A DNA stretch of 64,000 bases, taken from Shinella lacus. GTDB taxonomy: Bacteria > Pseudomonadota > Alphaproteobacteria > Rhizobiales > Rhizobiaceae. A model generated the notes under the pieces. That model was not told the origin of the DNA. It worked only from the letters and a program-made list of their open reading frames with translations, and did not search any database. Position 1 is the first letter of the stretch; each line of letters begins with the position of its first letter. Location: NCBI RefSeq assembly GCF_010994755.1, contig NZ_WHSB02000003.1, forward strand, positions 558,001 through 622,000, given 5' to 3'. Below are positions 7,782 to 16,179 of this stretch, piece by piece. The position numbers were made by a program, and so were the translations under genes.

Positions 7782-9263
7782 ATGCGCGAACAACTCTTCA
7801 TCGACGGCAAATGGGTGTCGCCTGCGAAGGGCGGCACCTTCGTGGTCATCGATCCGGCGACCGAAGAGGTCGTGCATCACGCCCCGGCCGGCACGGCCGA
7901 GGATATCGATGCCGCGGTTCAGGCCGCGCGCCGGGCTTTCGATAAAGGCCCGTGGCCAAAAATGTCCGGCAGGGAACGGGCCGCCGTGCTGCGGCACATC
8001 TCGGACATCATCCTTGCCCGCAAACATGACCTCGCCCGGCTCGAAGTGATCGACAACGGCAAGCCGATGCCGGAAGCCGTGTGGGACATGGAGGATACGG
8101 CCGGCTGTTTCGCCTTCTATGCCGGCCTCGCCGAGGAACTGGACGACAAGCCGGAAGAGACGATCGCGCTTTCCGAGCCGCGCTTCTCCTCCAAGGTGGT
8201 GCGCGAGCCGATCGGCGTCGCGGGCGCGATCATCCCGTGGAACTATCCGCTGCTGATGGCCTCGTGGAAGGTGGCGCCGGCGCTGGCCGCCGGCTGCACC
8301 CTGGTGCTGAAACCCTCCGAACTGACGCCGCTCACCGCGCTGGAACTCGGCGCTATCGTCACGGAGGCCGGGCTTCCGGCGGGCGTGCTCAACATCGTGA
8401 CGGGGCTCGGCCCCGAGGCCGGCCAGCCGCTCTCCGAACATTCTGGCGTCGACAAGCTCGCCTTCACCGGCTCGGTGCCGACCGGCGCGAAGATCATGGC
8501 CGCCGCGGCGCGCGACATCAAGAATGTCAGCCTCGAACTCGGCGGCAAGTCGCCCTTCGTCGTCTTCGCCGACAGCGATATCGAGAAGGCGGTCGAATGG
8601 ATCCTGTTCGGCATCTTCTGGAACCAGGGCCAGGTCTGCTCGGCCACGTCGCGCGTGCTGGTCGAGGAAAGCCTCTATCCGACGCTTCTGGAGCGGCTCG
8701 TCGCGGAGGCGGCAAAAATCCGCATCGGCAACGGACTCGACGAGGGAACGCTGCTCGGACCGCTCGTCTCCAAGGGACAGTACGACAAGGTTCTCGCCGC
8801 AATCGAGCGCGGCAAGGCGGAGGGCGCGACGGTTGCCGGCGGCGGCGAGCGGCCGGCAGGGCTCGACACCGGCTATTTCCTCGAACCGACCATCCTCACC
8901 GACATGGCGGAGGACAGTTTCGTGTGGAAGGAGGAAATCTTTGGGCCGGTCGTCTGCGTAAAGCCGTTCAAGGACGAGGCGGACGCGATCCGCATGGCGA
9001 ACGACAGCCGTTTTGGCCTCGCCGCCGCCGTGATGTCGAAGGACAAGGCGCGCTGCGAGCGGGTGGCGCGGGCGTTTCGCGCCGGCATCGTCTGGATCAA
9101 CTGCTCGCAGCCTACCTTCACCGAAGCGCCCTGGGGCGGCTACAAGCAGTCCGGCATCGGGCGCGAACTCGGCCGCTGGGGTCTTTCCAACTATCTGGAA
9201 GTCAAGCAGATCACCTCCTTCAACAGCGACGAGCCCTGGGGCTGGTACATCAAACCCGCTTGA
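7782..9263 (+). CDS. NAD(P)+-dependent aldehyde dehydrogenase (betaine/aminoaldehyde dehydrogenase-like)
   Basis: A 493-residue ALDH-superfamily enzyme oxidising an aldehyde to its acid. The general base E252 lies in LELGGKSP and the catalytic cysteine C286 in GQVCSA. The cofactor motifs IPWNYPLLMASWK and FTGSVPTG are intact. Closest in feel to betaine-aldehyde and gamma-aminobutyraldehyde dehydrogenases, which fits oxidation of an aminoaldehyde formed from a polyamine. The ATG at 7782 follows GGGAGACAGGGG, 17 bp after the GT1 stop, so it belongs to the same rightward unit. The physiological substrate is inferred from context only. Confidence 0.93.
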   Translation: MREQLFIDGKWVSPAKGGTFVVIDPATEEVVHHAPAGTAEDIDAAVQAARRAFDKGPWPKMSGRERAAVLRHISDIILARKHDLARLEVIDNGKPMPEAVWDMEDTAGCFAFYAGLAEELDDKPEETIALSEPRFSSKVVREPIGVAGAIIPWNYPLLMASWKVAPALAAGCTLVLKPSELTPLTALELGAIVTEAGLPAGVLNIVTGLGPEAGQPLSEHSGVDKLAFTGSVPTGAKIMAAAARDIKNVSLELGGKSPFVVFADSDIEKAVEWILFGIFWNQGQVCSATSRVLVEESLYPTLLERLVAEAAKIRIGNGLDEGTLLGPLVSKGQYDKVLAAIERGKAEGATVAGGGERPAGLDTGYFLEPTILTDMAEDSFVWKEEIFGPVVCVKPFKDEADAIRMANDSRFGLAAAVMSKDKARCERVARAFRAGIVWINCSQPTFTEAPWGGYKQSGIGRELGRWGLSNYLEVKQITSFNSDEPWGWYIKPA

Positions 9264-9446
9264 GCGTGGGTTGCGACGCCAGCCGTTCTGGGCCATAAAT
9301 CCCCTCCCCACCTGTCGAGGCCAGCCGTCATTGCGAGCGTTGCGGGCCGTGCGTGATCTTCACGCCACGGTATCTCTCCCCGCGCTCCGGCTGTCCGAGG
9401 CTCAAGGGCACGATAAATGCGGACCGATCAAAAAGGAGAACGCATC

Positions 9447-10688
9447 ATGGGCGCAACGGGACATCTTGGCACGGCTTGGCGCAAGCGCGACTATCACCGC
9501 CAATGGCTCTGGCGGGAAGCAAACCGCCTGTTCGATTTCTTCCAGAACCGGGCCTTCAATCCGGTCGGCGGCTTCCACGAGCTCGATGCGGACGGTCGTC
9601 CGCTCAATCCCGGCAATCCGGTGCGCGGCATCCATTCGACCGCGCGCATGGTCCATTGCTTCGCCATCGGCAGCCTGCTCGGCCGCCCCGGCTCCGACGA
9701 TATCGTTGACCACGGCATGAAATATCTCTGGGAAAAACACCGCGACCAGGAGCGCGGCGGCTACCATTGGTCGCTTGACAATTCCGGCCTGCTGGATGCC
9801 AGCAAGCAGGGTTACGGTCACGCCTTCGTGCTGCTGGCGTCTTCCAGCGCCAAGCTCGCCGGCCACCCGGATGCCGACCGCATGATCGCGGATGTCACCG
9901 AAATCCTGGAGCGGCGCTTCTGGGAAGAAAAACACGGTGCGATCGCGGAAGAATTCGATGCCGACTGGACGCCGGTCCCCGGCTATCACGGCCAGAATTC
10001 CAACATGCACCTGACGGAAGCCCTGATGGCCGCCTTCGAGGCGACCGGCGAGAAGAGCTATCTCGACAAGGCGGAAAGCATCGCCGACCTCGTCATCCGC
10101 CGCCGCGCCGGCGAAAACGGCTTTCGCGTGCCAGAACATTTCGACGAGAACTGGGTGCTCGACAAGGAGTATCGCGGCAACGAGATGTTCCGCCCCTCCG
10201 GCACCACGCCCGGCCACTGGCTGGAATGGGCGCGCCTCATCCTCCAGCTCTATGCGCTGGGCGGCAAGAAACACGGCTGGATGCCGGAGGCGGCCAAGGC
10301 GCTCTTCGCGCAATCCATCGCGCTCGGCTGGGACAAGGAGAAGGGCGGCTTCTTCTACACGCTCGACTGGAACGACGAGCCGGCAAAGCGCAACAAGCTC
10401 TGGTGGCCGATGGCCGAGGGCGTGGGCGCCGCAGCCTTCCTGGCAGAACACCTGCCGAGCGAGTTCCACGAGACCTGGTATCGCAAGATCTGGGATTCGA
10501 TCGCCCGCCATTTCCTCGATCAGGACCGCGGCGGCTGGCATGAAGAGCTCACCGAGGATCTTCTGCCAAGTTACACCCTGTTCGCCGGCAAGGGCGACAT
10601 CTATCATGCGCTCCAGGCCTGCCTCATTCCGCTCTATCCGGCGACGGGCAGCCTGACCAAGGGCATCATCGAGGCAGGCGGCCGATAA
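9447..10688 (+). CDS. AGE-family sugar epimerase/isomerase (mannose or sulfoquinovose isomerase-like)
   Basis: A 413-residue (alpha/alpha)6-barrel sugar isomerase of the N-acylglucosamine 2-epimerase family. Visible family blocks are ERGGYHWSLD, HAFVLLASS, NMHLTEALMA with candidate acid/base H188, KLWWPMAEG, and KGDIYHALQA with H387. These fit YihS-like aldose-ketose isomerases acting on mannose, glucose or sulfoquinovose. The ATG at 9447 follows AAAGGAGAACGCATC; the upstream ATG at 9417 has no such site. It is preceded by 183 bp in which I see no gene. The DUF3307 gene follows after 28 bp. No sulfoglycolytic partners are visible, so the substrate is open. Confidence 0.85.
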   Translation: MGATGHLGTAWRKRDYHRQWLWREANRLFDFFQNRAFNPVGGFHELDADGRPLNPGNPVRGIHSTARMVHCFAIGSLLGRPGSDDIVDHGMKYLWEKHRDQERGGYHWSLDNSGLLDASKQGYGHAFVLLASSSAKLAGHPDADRMIADVTEILERRFWEEKHGAIAEEFDADWTPVPGYHGQNSNMHLTEALMAAFEATGEKSYLDKAESIADLVIRRRAGENGFRVPEHFDENWVLDKEYRGNEMFRPSGTTPGHWLEWARLILQLYALGGKKHGWMPEAAKALFAQSIALGWDKEKGGFFYTLDWNDEPAKRNKLWWPMAEGVGAAAFLAEHLPSEFHETWYRKIWDSIARHFLDQDRGGWHEELTEDLLPSYTLFAGKGDIYHALQACLIPLYPATGSLTKGIIEAGGR

Positions 10689-10716
10689 GGCCGTCTGTCG
10701 ACCGGACGGGAGCGGA

Positions 10717-11133
10717 ATGATCGATATACCCGACCAGATCTCGACTGTGTGGATCGCCGCCGCCTCGGTGGCGTTCCTCGTCAAACATTTTTTGGCGGAT
10801 TTCGTCTTCCAGACGAGCCGGATGGTGGTGGGCAAGGACCGGCCGGTGGGCTGGTTCAAGCCGCTGGCGATCCATGCCAGCGTGCACGGCGTCATCACCG
10901 CCATGCTCTTCCTCGTCGTGTCGCCGCCGCTCGCCTGGCTCGGCCTCGCCGATGCCCTGGTGCATGGAACCATCGACCGGCTGAAAAGCATCGCGACGCG
11001 GCGCCAGAAACTGACGCCGGGCCAGACGACATTCTGGTGGTTCTTCGGCGCAGACCAGACGCTGCACCACCTGACGCATGTGCTGCTGGCGATCCTTCTC
11101 GCCGCCGCAGGCTCCGGGGGTTCCGCGGGTTAG
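10717..11133 (+). CDS. DUF3307 small membrane protein
   Basis: A 138-residue protein with about three or four hydrophobic segments. The block VKHFLADFVFQT near residue 22 and the histidine-bearing segments HASVHGVITAML, ALVHGTIDRLK and ADQTLHHLTHVLL are typical of DUF3307 proteins. Their function is unknown to me. It begins 28 bp after the isomerase and may be co-transcribed. The stop overlaps the convergent regulator gene by 4 bases (11130-11133). Confidence 0.8.
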   Translation: MIDIPDQISTVWIAAASVAFLVKHFLADFVFQTSRMVVGKDRPVGWFKPLAIHASVHGVITAMLFLVVSPPLAWLGLADALVHGTIDRLKSIATRRQKLTPGQTTFWWFFGADQTLHHLTHVLLAILLAAAGSGGSAG

Positions 11134-12026
11134 GCGGCAGCGGCGGGCTGCACCTGCGCTACCGCCTCGCGCAGCAGCAAGTCCGTCAAAGCGAGTTTGT
11201 CGGCAAACCAGCGGTCTGCGGCATGCCACATCGTCGGCGTCAGGCGGATGTCGTGGCCGCCGCGGGCCGTGGTGGTCACCAGGCCGGCATCGCGCGCGGC
11301 TTCGACGATACGGCGGACATGGGTGCGCGAAACACCGGTCTGCGTGGCAAGGCGCTGGTAGCCCGTGGAAATGGTGTTGTCGCCGCTTTCCCGCCCGCCG
11401 CGCAGCAGAAGCAGCAGGATCATGTAGCCGCAATCATGGGCGAAGAACGGCGCCAGCGGCAGATGCCGGCGGATGATGCGGCTGAGGCCCGGCAGAAGCG
11501 GCAGCGTGGCGCGCCGCATGCCGCGATGGAGTTCCGCGGGCAGCGGCCCCCTGCGTCCATCCGTCGGCGAAAGCCCGAAATCCGACAATCCATCGACGAG
11601 AAGCCCGAGGATGCCCGCATCGCGCGCCAGAAGGGCGGCACTCGGCACGAGCAGGCGCACCCGCCGGTCCGAGGCATGCGGCTGCTGTGTGAGAAAACCG
11701 TATTTGCGCAGGCACGAGACCTGCGCCTCGACCCGGTTGCGGCTGGCGACGCCGAGCTCGGTGACCTCTCGCTGGAGACGCCCGAGCGTCAGCCAGGTGG
11801 AGGGCTGCGCCATGTCCTGGCTGGCATGGAGCGACAGTGCGGCCAGATAACAGAGGAACCGGCCCTCCTCCAGGATCAGCCGGTTGAAGAGGTGGTTGCC
11901 TTCATAGAGCGCGAGCTTGCCGGTAATCAACCGGTCCCTCGTCTCTGCAAAACCCGGTGCACTCAAGAATTCGAACGGCGGCACCTTGAATGCCACCGAG
12001 CCATCGTCAAAGGAAATCTGGTCCAT
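11130..12026 (-). CDS. Uncharacterised DNA-binding protein with two winged-helix segments
   Basis: A 298-residue protein with no full-length family I recognise. Residues about 85-135 resemble a winged helix (LQREVTELGVASRNRVEAQVSCLRK in pieces, then a wing). A second one lies at about 220-275 (YQRLATQTGVSRTHVRRIVE, followed by a GLVTTTARGG wing). The middle is hydrophobic (YMILLLLLRGG), as in a dimer core. I prefer the ATG at 12026; a GTG at 12056 would add ten residues. It is probably a transcription factor with a MarR/Crp-like arrangement. The neighbours give no clear target. Confidence 0.7.
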   Translation of the reverse strand: MDQISFDDGSVAFKVPPFEFLSAPGFAETRDRLITGKLALYEGNHLFNRLILEEGRFLCYLAALSLHASQDMAQPSTWLTLGRLQREVTELGVASRNRVEAQVSCLRKYGFLTQQPHASDRRVRLLVPSAALLARDAGILGLLVDGLSDFGLSPTDGRRGPLPAELHRGMRRATLPLLPGLSRIIRRHLPLAPFFAHDCGYMILLLLLRGGRESGDNTISTGYQRLATQTGVSRTHVRRIVEAARDAGLVTTTARGGHDIRLTPTMWHAADRWFADKLALTDLLLREAVAQVQPAAAA

Positions 12027-12302
12027 GCCTGCTGTACCCCAAATACGAATCGGCACGCCTTGTTATGTTCTTGTCACGGTGCCGCAGGCCCGAATGGACC
12101 CTTTATTTTCCATGGGGTTGCAGTGTGGGGAAACTGTCAATTGTATTACTTAGCGCAACCCGCAATATGAGACGGGGGGACAAAAGAATGAGACGCGGTG
12201 CCAAGCCTTCAATTCCCGTGCGCTGGTGAATTTTCGGGAACCTTCGACCGTACCCATCCTTTGATAGGCATGTTGTCCGTTGTCCCAGCATCGTGAGAGA
12301 GA

Positions 12303-13352
12303 ATGAGTTCTGCTGCCAAGCTGCCATCCAACTCCGTGCTTGCCGAAGCCGGCGCGGATTGTCGTCGCAAAAGCCAGCTCTTCGCCGAGACGCTTGATCC
12401 CGTCTTCGGCACGACAATGGCGACACCTGAAAAGATTACGGATTTCCGCGCGGGGCTCTCGACCTATTTCATGGGGCCGGCCGTGTTCTTCGTCGCGGAT
12501 CTGCTCGGCACCACCTATACTTTTTCCCGCGATTCCGAGCGCATCGCCCGCAGCGGCCTCGACCTCATCTTCGTGCAGAAGACGCTGGAAGGCAGCGATG
12601 TGCGCACCGTCAACGGCGAGACGATGCTGGTGGAGGCGGGTGACATCTCGATCTTCGACCTCTCGCGCCCCATGCATGCCGAGACGCAGCATTGCCGCAA
12701 CCTCACGCTCGTCTTGCCGCGCCATCTCCTCTTCAGCAAGGATGTGCAGAACGATGCCCTGCACGGCCTCCTCCTCAAGCGCTCGACAAGCAGCGCCCGG
12801 CTGATCGGCAGCCACCTGCGCGCCCTTTTCGAGGATCTTGCGGATATCAGCCAGGAGGAAGCGCCGGCCATCGTCACGGCCACGGCGAATCTCGTCACCA
12901 ACCTCGTCGGCCCGCAGGTTGCCGATCGCAGCCTTCCCTCGCCCACGGTGCGCGGCGCCGTCATCATGCAGATCCGCCGTTATATCGAGCAGCACATCGC
13001 GCTGCCGGATCTCGGCCCGGATCATCTTTGCAAGATGTTCGGTCTGTCGCGTGCCTCGCTTTACCGGCTGTTCGAGCCGATCGGCGGCGTCACCGACTAT
13101 ATCCGCACCCGCCGCCTGCGCGCCGCCTTCGACATGCTGGCGAACGAGCGCCATCGCACCGTCGGCGAGATCGCCTATGTCTGCGGTTTTGCCGATATTT
13201 CCGCCTTCTCCCGCGCCTTCCGCCATCAGTTCGGCATGAGCCCGAGCGAGGTGCGCGACATGGGCGGCGGCATGCCGCATGCCCGTGGCTCCGCCGATAG
13301 GCAGGCGGCCACCTCCGTGCACGACTGGCTGCGCATCGTCAGCGCATTGTAG
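12303..13352 (+). CDS. AraC-family transcriptional regulator
   Basis: A 349-residue regulator. The N-terminal half resembles the AraC-binding-like domain (FFVADLLGTTYTFSRDSERIA, broken here into segments). The C-terminal domain has two helix-turn-helices: LCKMFGLSRASLYRLFE and then VGEIAYVCGFADISAFSRAF with FGMSPSEVR, the standard AraC signature. The ATG at 12303 follows GTGAGAGAGA. It stands 68 bp upstream of the polyamine-catabolic operon in the same direction and is the natural candidate activator of it. The 276 bp before it hold no gene that I can see. Confidence 0.92.
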   Translation: MSSAAKLPSNSVLAEAGADCRRKSQLFAETLDPVFGTTMATPEKITDFRAGLSTYFMGPAVFFVADLLGTTYTFSRDSERIARSGLDLIFVQKTLEGSDVRTVNGETMLVEAGDISIFDLSRPMHAETQHCRNLTLVLPRHLLFSKDVQNDALHGLLLKRSTSSARLIGSHLRALFEDLADISQEEAPAIVTATANLVTNLVGPQVADRSLPSPTVRGAVIMQIRRYIEQHIALPDLGPDHLCKMFGLSRASLYRLFEPIGGVTDYIRTRRLRAAFDMLANERHRTVGEIAYVCGFADISAFSRAFRHQFGMSPSEVRDMGGGMPHARGSADRQAATSVHDWLRIVSAL

Positions 13353-13364
13353 CCATCTTGTCGT

Positions 13365-13403
13365 TTGACACTTGAAATCACATCAACCAATATGTGATCA
13401 CAT
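13365..13403 (+). promoter_or_regulatory. Promoter with palindromic operator for the polyamine-catabolic operon
   Basis: TTGACA (13365-13370) is followed after 17 bp by CAATAT (13388-13393). A perfect 12-bp palindrome ATGTGATCACAT (13392-13403) overlaps the -10 end, and an extra half-site ATCACAT lies at 13377-13383. This layout suits a repressor site over the promoter; a GntR- or CRP-like protein is possible. It lies 18 bp upstream of the aminotransferase ATG. The promoter call is inference from consensus matching. Confidence 0.55.
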
Positions 13404-13420
13404 TTCATTGGGGGTACGGC

Positions 13421-14794
13421 ATGGAGAGGGCGAACCTGGAGGCGCGCGCCCGCGCGCTCATCGAGGCGGAAGCAGAGGTTTTTCGCGCAAGGCGGCCGCG
13501 CTGCGCAGCCGCGCATGACGAAGCGGCATCGGGCTTCTTCGACGGCGTTCCGCAGCATTGGATGCTCGACTGGCCCACTCCCTTCCCCATGGTCGTCGAC
13601 CAGGCGAGCGGCGTCGAGCTCGTCGATCTTGACGGCAACCGCGTCGTCGATGTCTGCCTGGGTGATACCGGCGCGATGTTCGGCCATGGTCCGGCCCCCG
13701 TGCTGGAAGCGCTGAAGAACGCTGGCACACGCGGCCTCACCACCATGTTGCCCTCCTCTGATGCGCAGGCCGTTGGCCGCCTGCTCGTCGAGCGCTTCGG
13801 TCTGCCGCGCTGGCAGCTCGGCGCCACGGCGAGTGACGCCAACCGTTTCGCGATCCGCATCGCCCGCGCCGTGACCGGCCGCGCCAAACTGCTGGTCTTC
13901 GATGGCTGCTACCACGGTGCGGTGGACGATACGCTGGTCGATCTCGTCGACGGCAAGACCATCTCCCGCCGCAACCTGCTCGGCCAGGTCCGCGATCTCG
14001 GCGAGTTGACTGTCTCCATCCCCTTCAACGACGAGGCGGCGCTCGAAAAGGCGCTCGCGGCGCACGACATCGCCTGTGTGCTCGCCGAACCGGTCATGAC
14101 GAATTGCGGCATGATCCCGCCCGCGCCGGGTTTCCATGACGCGCTGCGTCGCCTGACGCGTGCGGCCGGCACGCTGCTGCTCATCGACGAGACGCACACC
14201 ATCTCCACCGGCCTTGGCGGCTACACGAAGGTGCATGGGCTCGATCCCGACCTGATCGTCATGGGCAAGCCGATCGGCGGCGGTGTTCCGGTCAGCGTCT
14301 GGGGCATGAGCCAGGCGATTTCCGACCGCCTGCACGTCATCCGCCGCGAGCAGAGCGGCCACGGCCATTCCGGCATCGGCACGACGCTTTCCGGCAGTGC
14401 CCTGCAACTCGCTTGCCTGCGCGCCTGCCTGGAACACGTCATGACCGAGGAGGCCTACCGCATCATGCAGTCCCGCGCGGACCGCATCGAAGCGGGCTTC
14501 AAGGCGGCGATCGCCGCGGCCGGCCTTGACTGGACCGTTTCGCGCGTCGGCGCTCGGCTGGAAGTGGTCTTTTCGCCCGTGCCCGTCCGCAATGCCGAGG
14601 AAGCCCGTGCGGCCGCCTCCGACACGATCGAGGCGGCCCTGCACCTTTCCATGCTGAACCTCGGCTATCTGCTCACCCCCTTCCACAATATGGTGCTGGT
14701 CAGCCCGGCGCTTTCCGAAAAACAGGCCGATGGCCTCGTGGAGGCCTTTGCGACCGTCATCGGCCGCCTTGCAGAACGGAGGGCCGCCGCGTGA
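13421..14794 (+). CDS. Class III PLP aminotransferase (glutamate-1-semialdehyde aminomutase-like), probable polyamine transaminase
   Basis: A 457-residue fold-type I PLP enzyme. The PLP-binding lysine is K283 in MGKPIGGGVP, preceded by the LLLIDETHT block; FDGCYHGAVDD and EPVMTNCGMIPP are conserved class III motifs. The ATG at 13421 follows GGGGGTACGGC. It overlaps the next gene by 4 bases (GTGA). The family includes GSA aminomutases and several amine:pyruvate aminotransferases. Because it is followed by a gamma-glutamylpolyamine synthetase-like gene and an acetylpolyamine amidohydrolase, I infer deamination of a polyamine or its derivative. True GSA aminomutase for heme is less likely in this setting. 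Confidence 0.9.
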   Translation: MERANLEARARALIEAEAEVFRARRPRCAAAHDEAASGFFDGVPQHWMLDWPTPFPMVVDQASGVELVDLDGNRVVDVCLGDTGAMFGHGPAPVLEALKNAGTRGLTTMLPSSDAQAVGRLLVERFGLPRWQLGATASDANRFAIRIARAVTGRAKLLVFDGCYHGAVDDTLVDLVDGKTISRRNLLGQVRDLGELTVSIPFNDEAALEKALAAHDIACVLAEPVMTNCGMIPPAPGFHDALRRLTRAAGTLLLIDETHTISTGLGGYTKVHGLDPDLIVMGKPIGGGVPVSVWGMSQAISDRLHVIRREQSGHGHSGIGTTLSGSALQLACLRACLEHVMTEEAYRIMQSRADRIEAGFKAAIAAAGLDWTVSRVGARLEVVFSPVPVRNAEEARAAASDTIEAALHLSMLNLGYLLTPFHNMVLVSPALSEKQADGLVEAFATVIGRLAERRAAA

Positions 14795-16179
14795 GCCGCG
14801 ATCTCGCCACACGGCCGCCTGAGGCCGCGGATATTGCGGAGGCCGAAGCCTTCCTCGCCGCCCATCCGGACATCACCGCCTTCGATCTCGTCCTGATCGA
14901 CCTCAACGGCATTGCGCGCGGAAAGATCATCCGGCGGCACGAATTGCTGCCGATCTTCCGCTCCGGCCGGCACTTGCCCGGCTCCATCCTCGGTCTCGAC
15001 GTGACCGGCGAGGATGTCGAGGAGACCGGCCTCGTCTGGTCGGATGGTGACGCCGACCGCCGCGCCTGGCCGGTCGCCGGCTCGCTCGTGCCGCTTCCCT
15101 GGACCTCGCCGCCGCGCGGCGAACTGCGCCTGGCGCTCTTCGAACTCGACGGCGCGCCGATGGCCTGCGACCCGCGCCATGCGCTGGCGCGACAGGTGAA
15201 GCTGCTCGAAGCCGATGGTTTCCACCCCGTGCTTGCCTATGAGTTGGAATTCTACCTGCTCGATCGCGAGCGCACCGCCGAGGGGCAATTCCAGCCGTTG
15301 CGCCTGCCGCTCTCTGGCGAACGGCCGGATGGCATCCAGGTCTATGGCGTGACGGAACTCGACCGGCTGGAGCCCTTCATTGACGCCGTCTATCGCGGTG
15401 CAGAGGCACAGGGCCTGCCTGTCGAAACGATGATTTCCGAATATGCCCAGGGCCAGTTCGAACTGACGCTGCGCCACGGCAATGCGCTGCGTGCCGCCGA
15501 TGATATCGTCATGCTCAAGCGCCTGATCCGCGCCCTTGCCGTGCGTCACGGTATGATGGCCTGCTTCATGGCAAAACCCTTCGCCGGCCGCGCCGGTTCC
15601 GGCATGCATGTGCATGCGAGCCTCACCGATGCCGAGGGCACGAACCGCTTCGCCGATCAGGCCGAAGCGCTGTCACCCCTGTTGAAACACGCTGTCGCCG
15701 GCCTGCTCACGACGATGCAGGAATCCATGCTCGTCTTCGCCCCGCATTTCAATTCCTGGCGCCGCTTCGCGGCCCAGAGCTACGCGCCGACGACGCCCAC
15801 CTGGGGCACCAACAACCGCAGTGTCGCCGTGCGCATTCCCGCCGGCTCTCCCGCCGGCCGCCATCTCGAACAGCGTGCCGCCGGCATCGATTCCAACCCC
15901 TATCTGGTCGGCGCAACGGTGCTTGCTGGCATGCGCAAGGGTATTCTCGCAAAAGCCGATCCCGGCCCCGAGACGACAGCCTATGCCGAAACCGCGGGCG
16001 ACGACCTGCCGCCGGACTGGCGCAGCGCCATCGAGACGGCAACACGCTCCGCCTTCCTGAAGGAGGCGCTGGGCGAGCGCCTGCATCACGTCTTCCTCGC
16101 CCTCAAGCGCGCCGAATACCGCCGTTTCGCAGCCGAAGTCACGGCGCTTGAACGCACGCTCTATGGTGAAACCGTCTGA
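14791..16179 (+). CDS. Glutamine synthetase-family enzyme, gamma-glutamylpolyamine synthetase-like
   Basis: A 462-residue member of the glutamine synthetase family. ATP/glutamate-site blocks are visible: LAYELEFYLLD, MISEYAQGQFELTL, GSGMHVHASL, FAPHFNSWRRF and NNRSVAVRIPAG. The family member with this length and no adenylylation-loop tyrosine motif that I can see is typically PuuA/GlnA3-like, joining glutamate to a mono- or polyamine with ATP. It starts with a GTG that overlaps the aminotransferase stop and ends in TGATG shared with the deacetylase start, so the three proteins are coupled. Confidence 0.88.
   Translation: MSRDLATRPPEAADIAEAEAFLAAHPDITAFDLVLIDLNGIARGKIIRRHELLPIFRSGRHLPGSILGLDVTGEDVEETGLVWSDGDADRRAWPVAGSLVPLPWTSPPRGELRLALFELDGAPMACDPRHALARQVKLLEADGFHPVLAYELEFYLLDRERTAEGQFQPLRLPLSGERPDGIQVYGVTELDRLEPFIDAVYRGAEAQGLPVETMISEYAQGQFELTLRHGNALRAADDIVMLKRLIRALAVRHGMMACFMAKPFAGRAGSGMHVHASLTDAEGTNRFADQAEALSPLLKHAVAGLLTTMQESMLVFAPHFNSWRRFAAQSYAPTTPTWGTNNRSVAVRIPAGSPAGRHLEQRAAGIDSNPYLVGATVLAGMRKGILAKADPGPETTAYAETAGDDLPPDWRSAIETATRSAFLKEALGERLHHVFLALKRAEYRRFAAEVTALERTLYGETV

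Noticed and set aside
7761-9311. 516-codon minus-strand frame opposite the aldehyde dehydrogenase
   Set aside because: Antisense shadow of a clear ALDH gene with intact catalytic residues.
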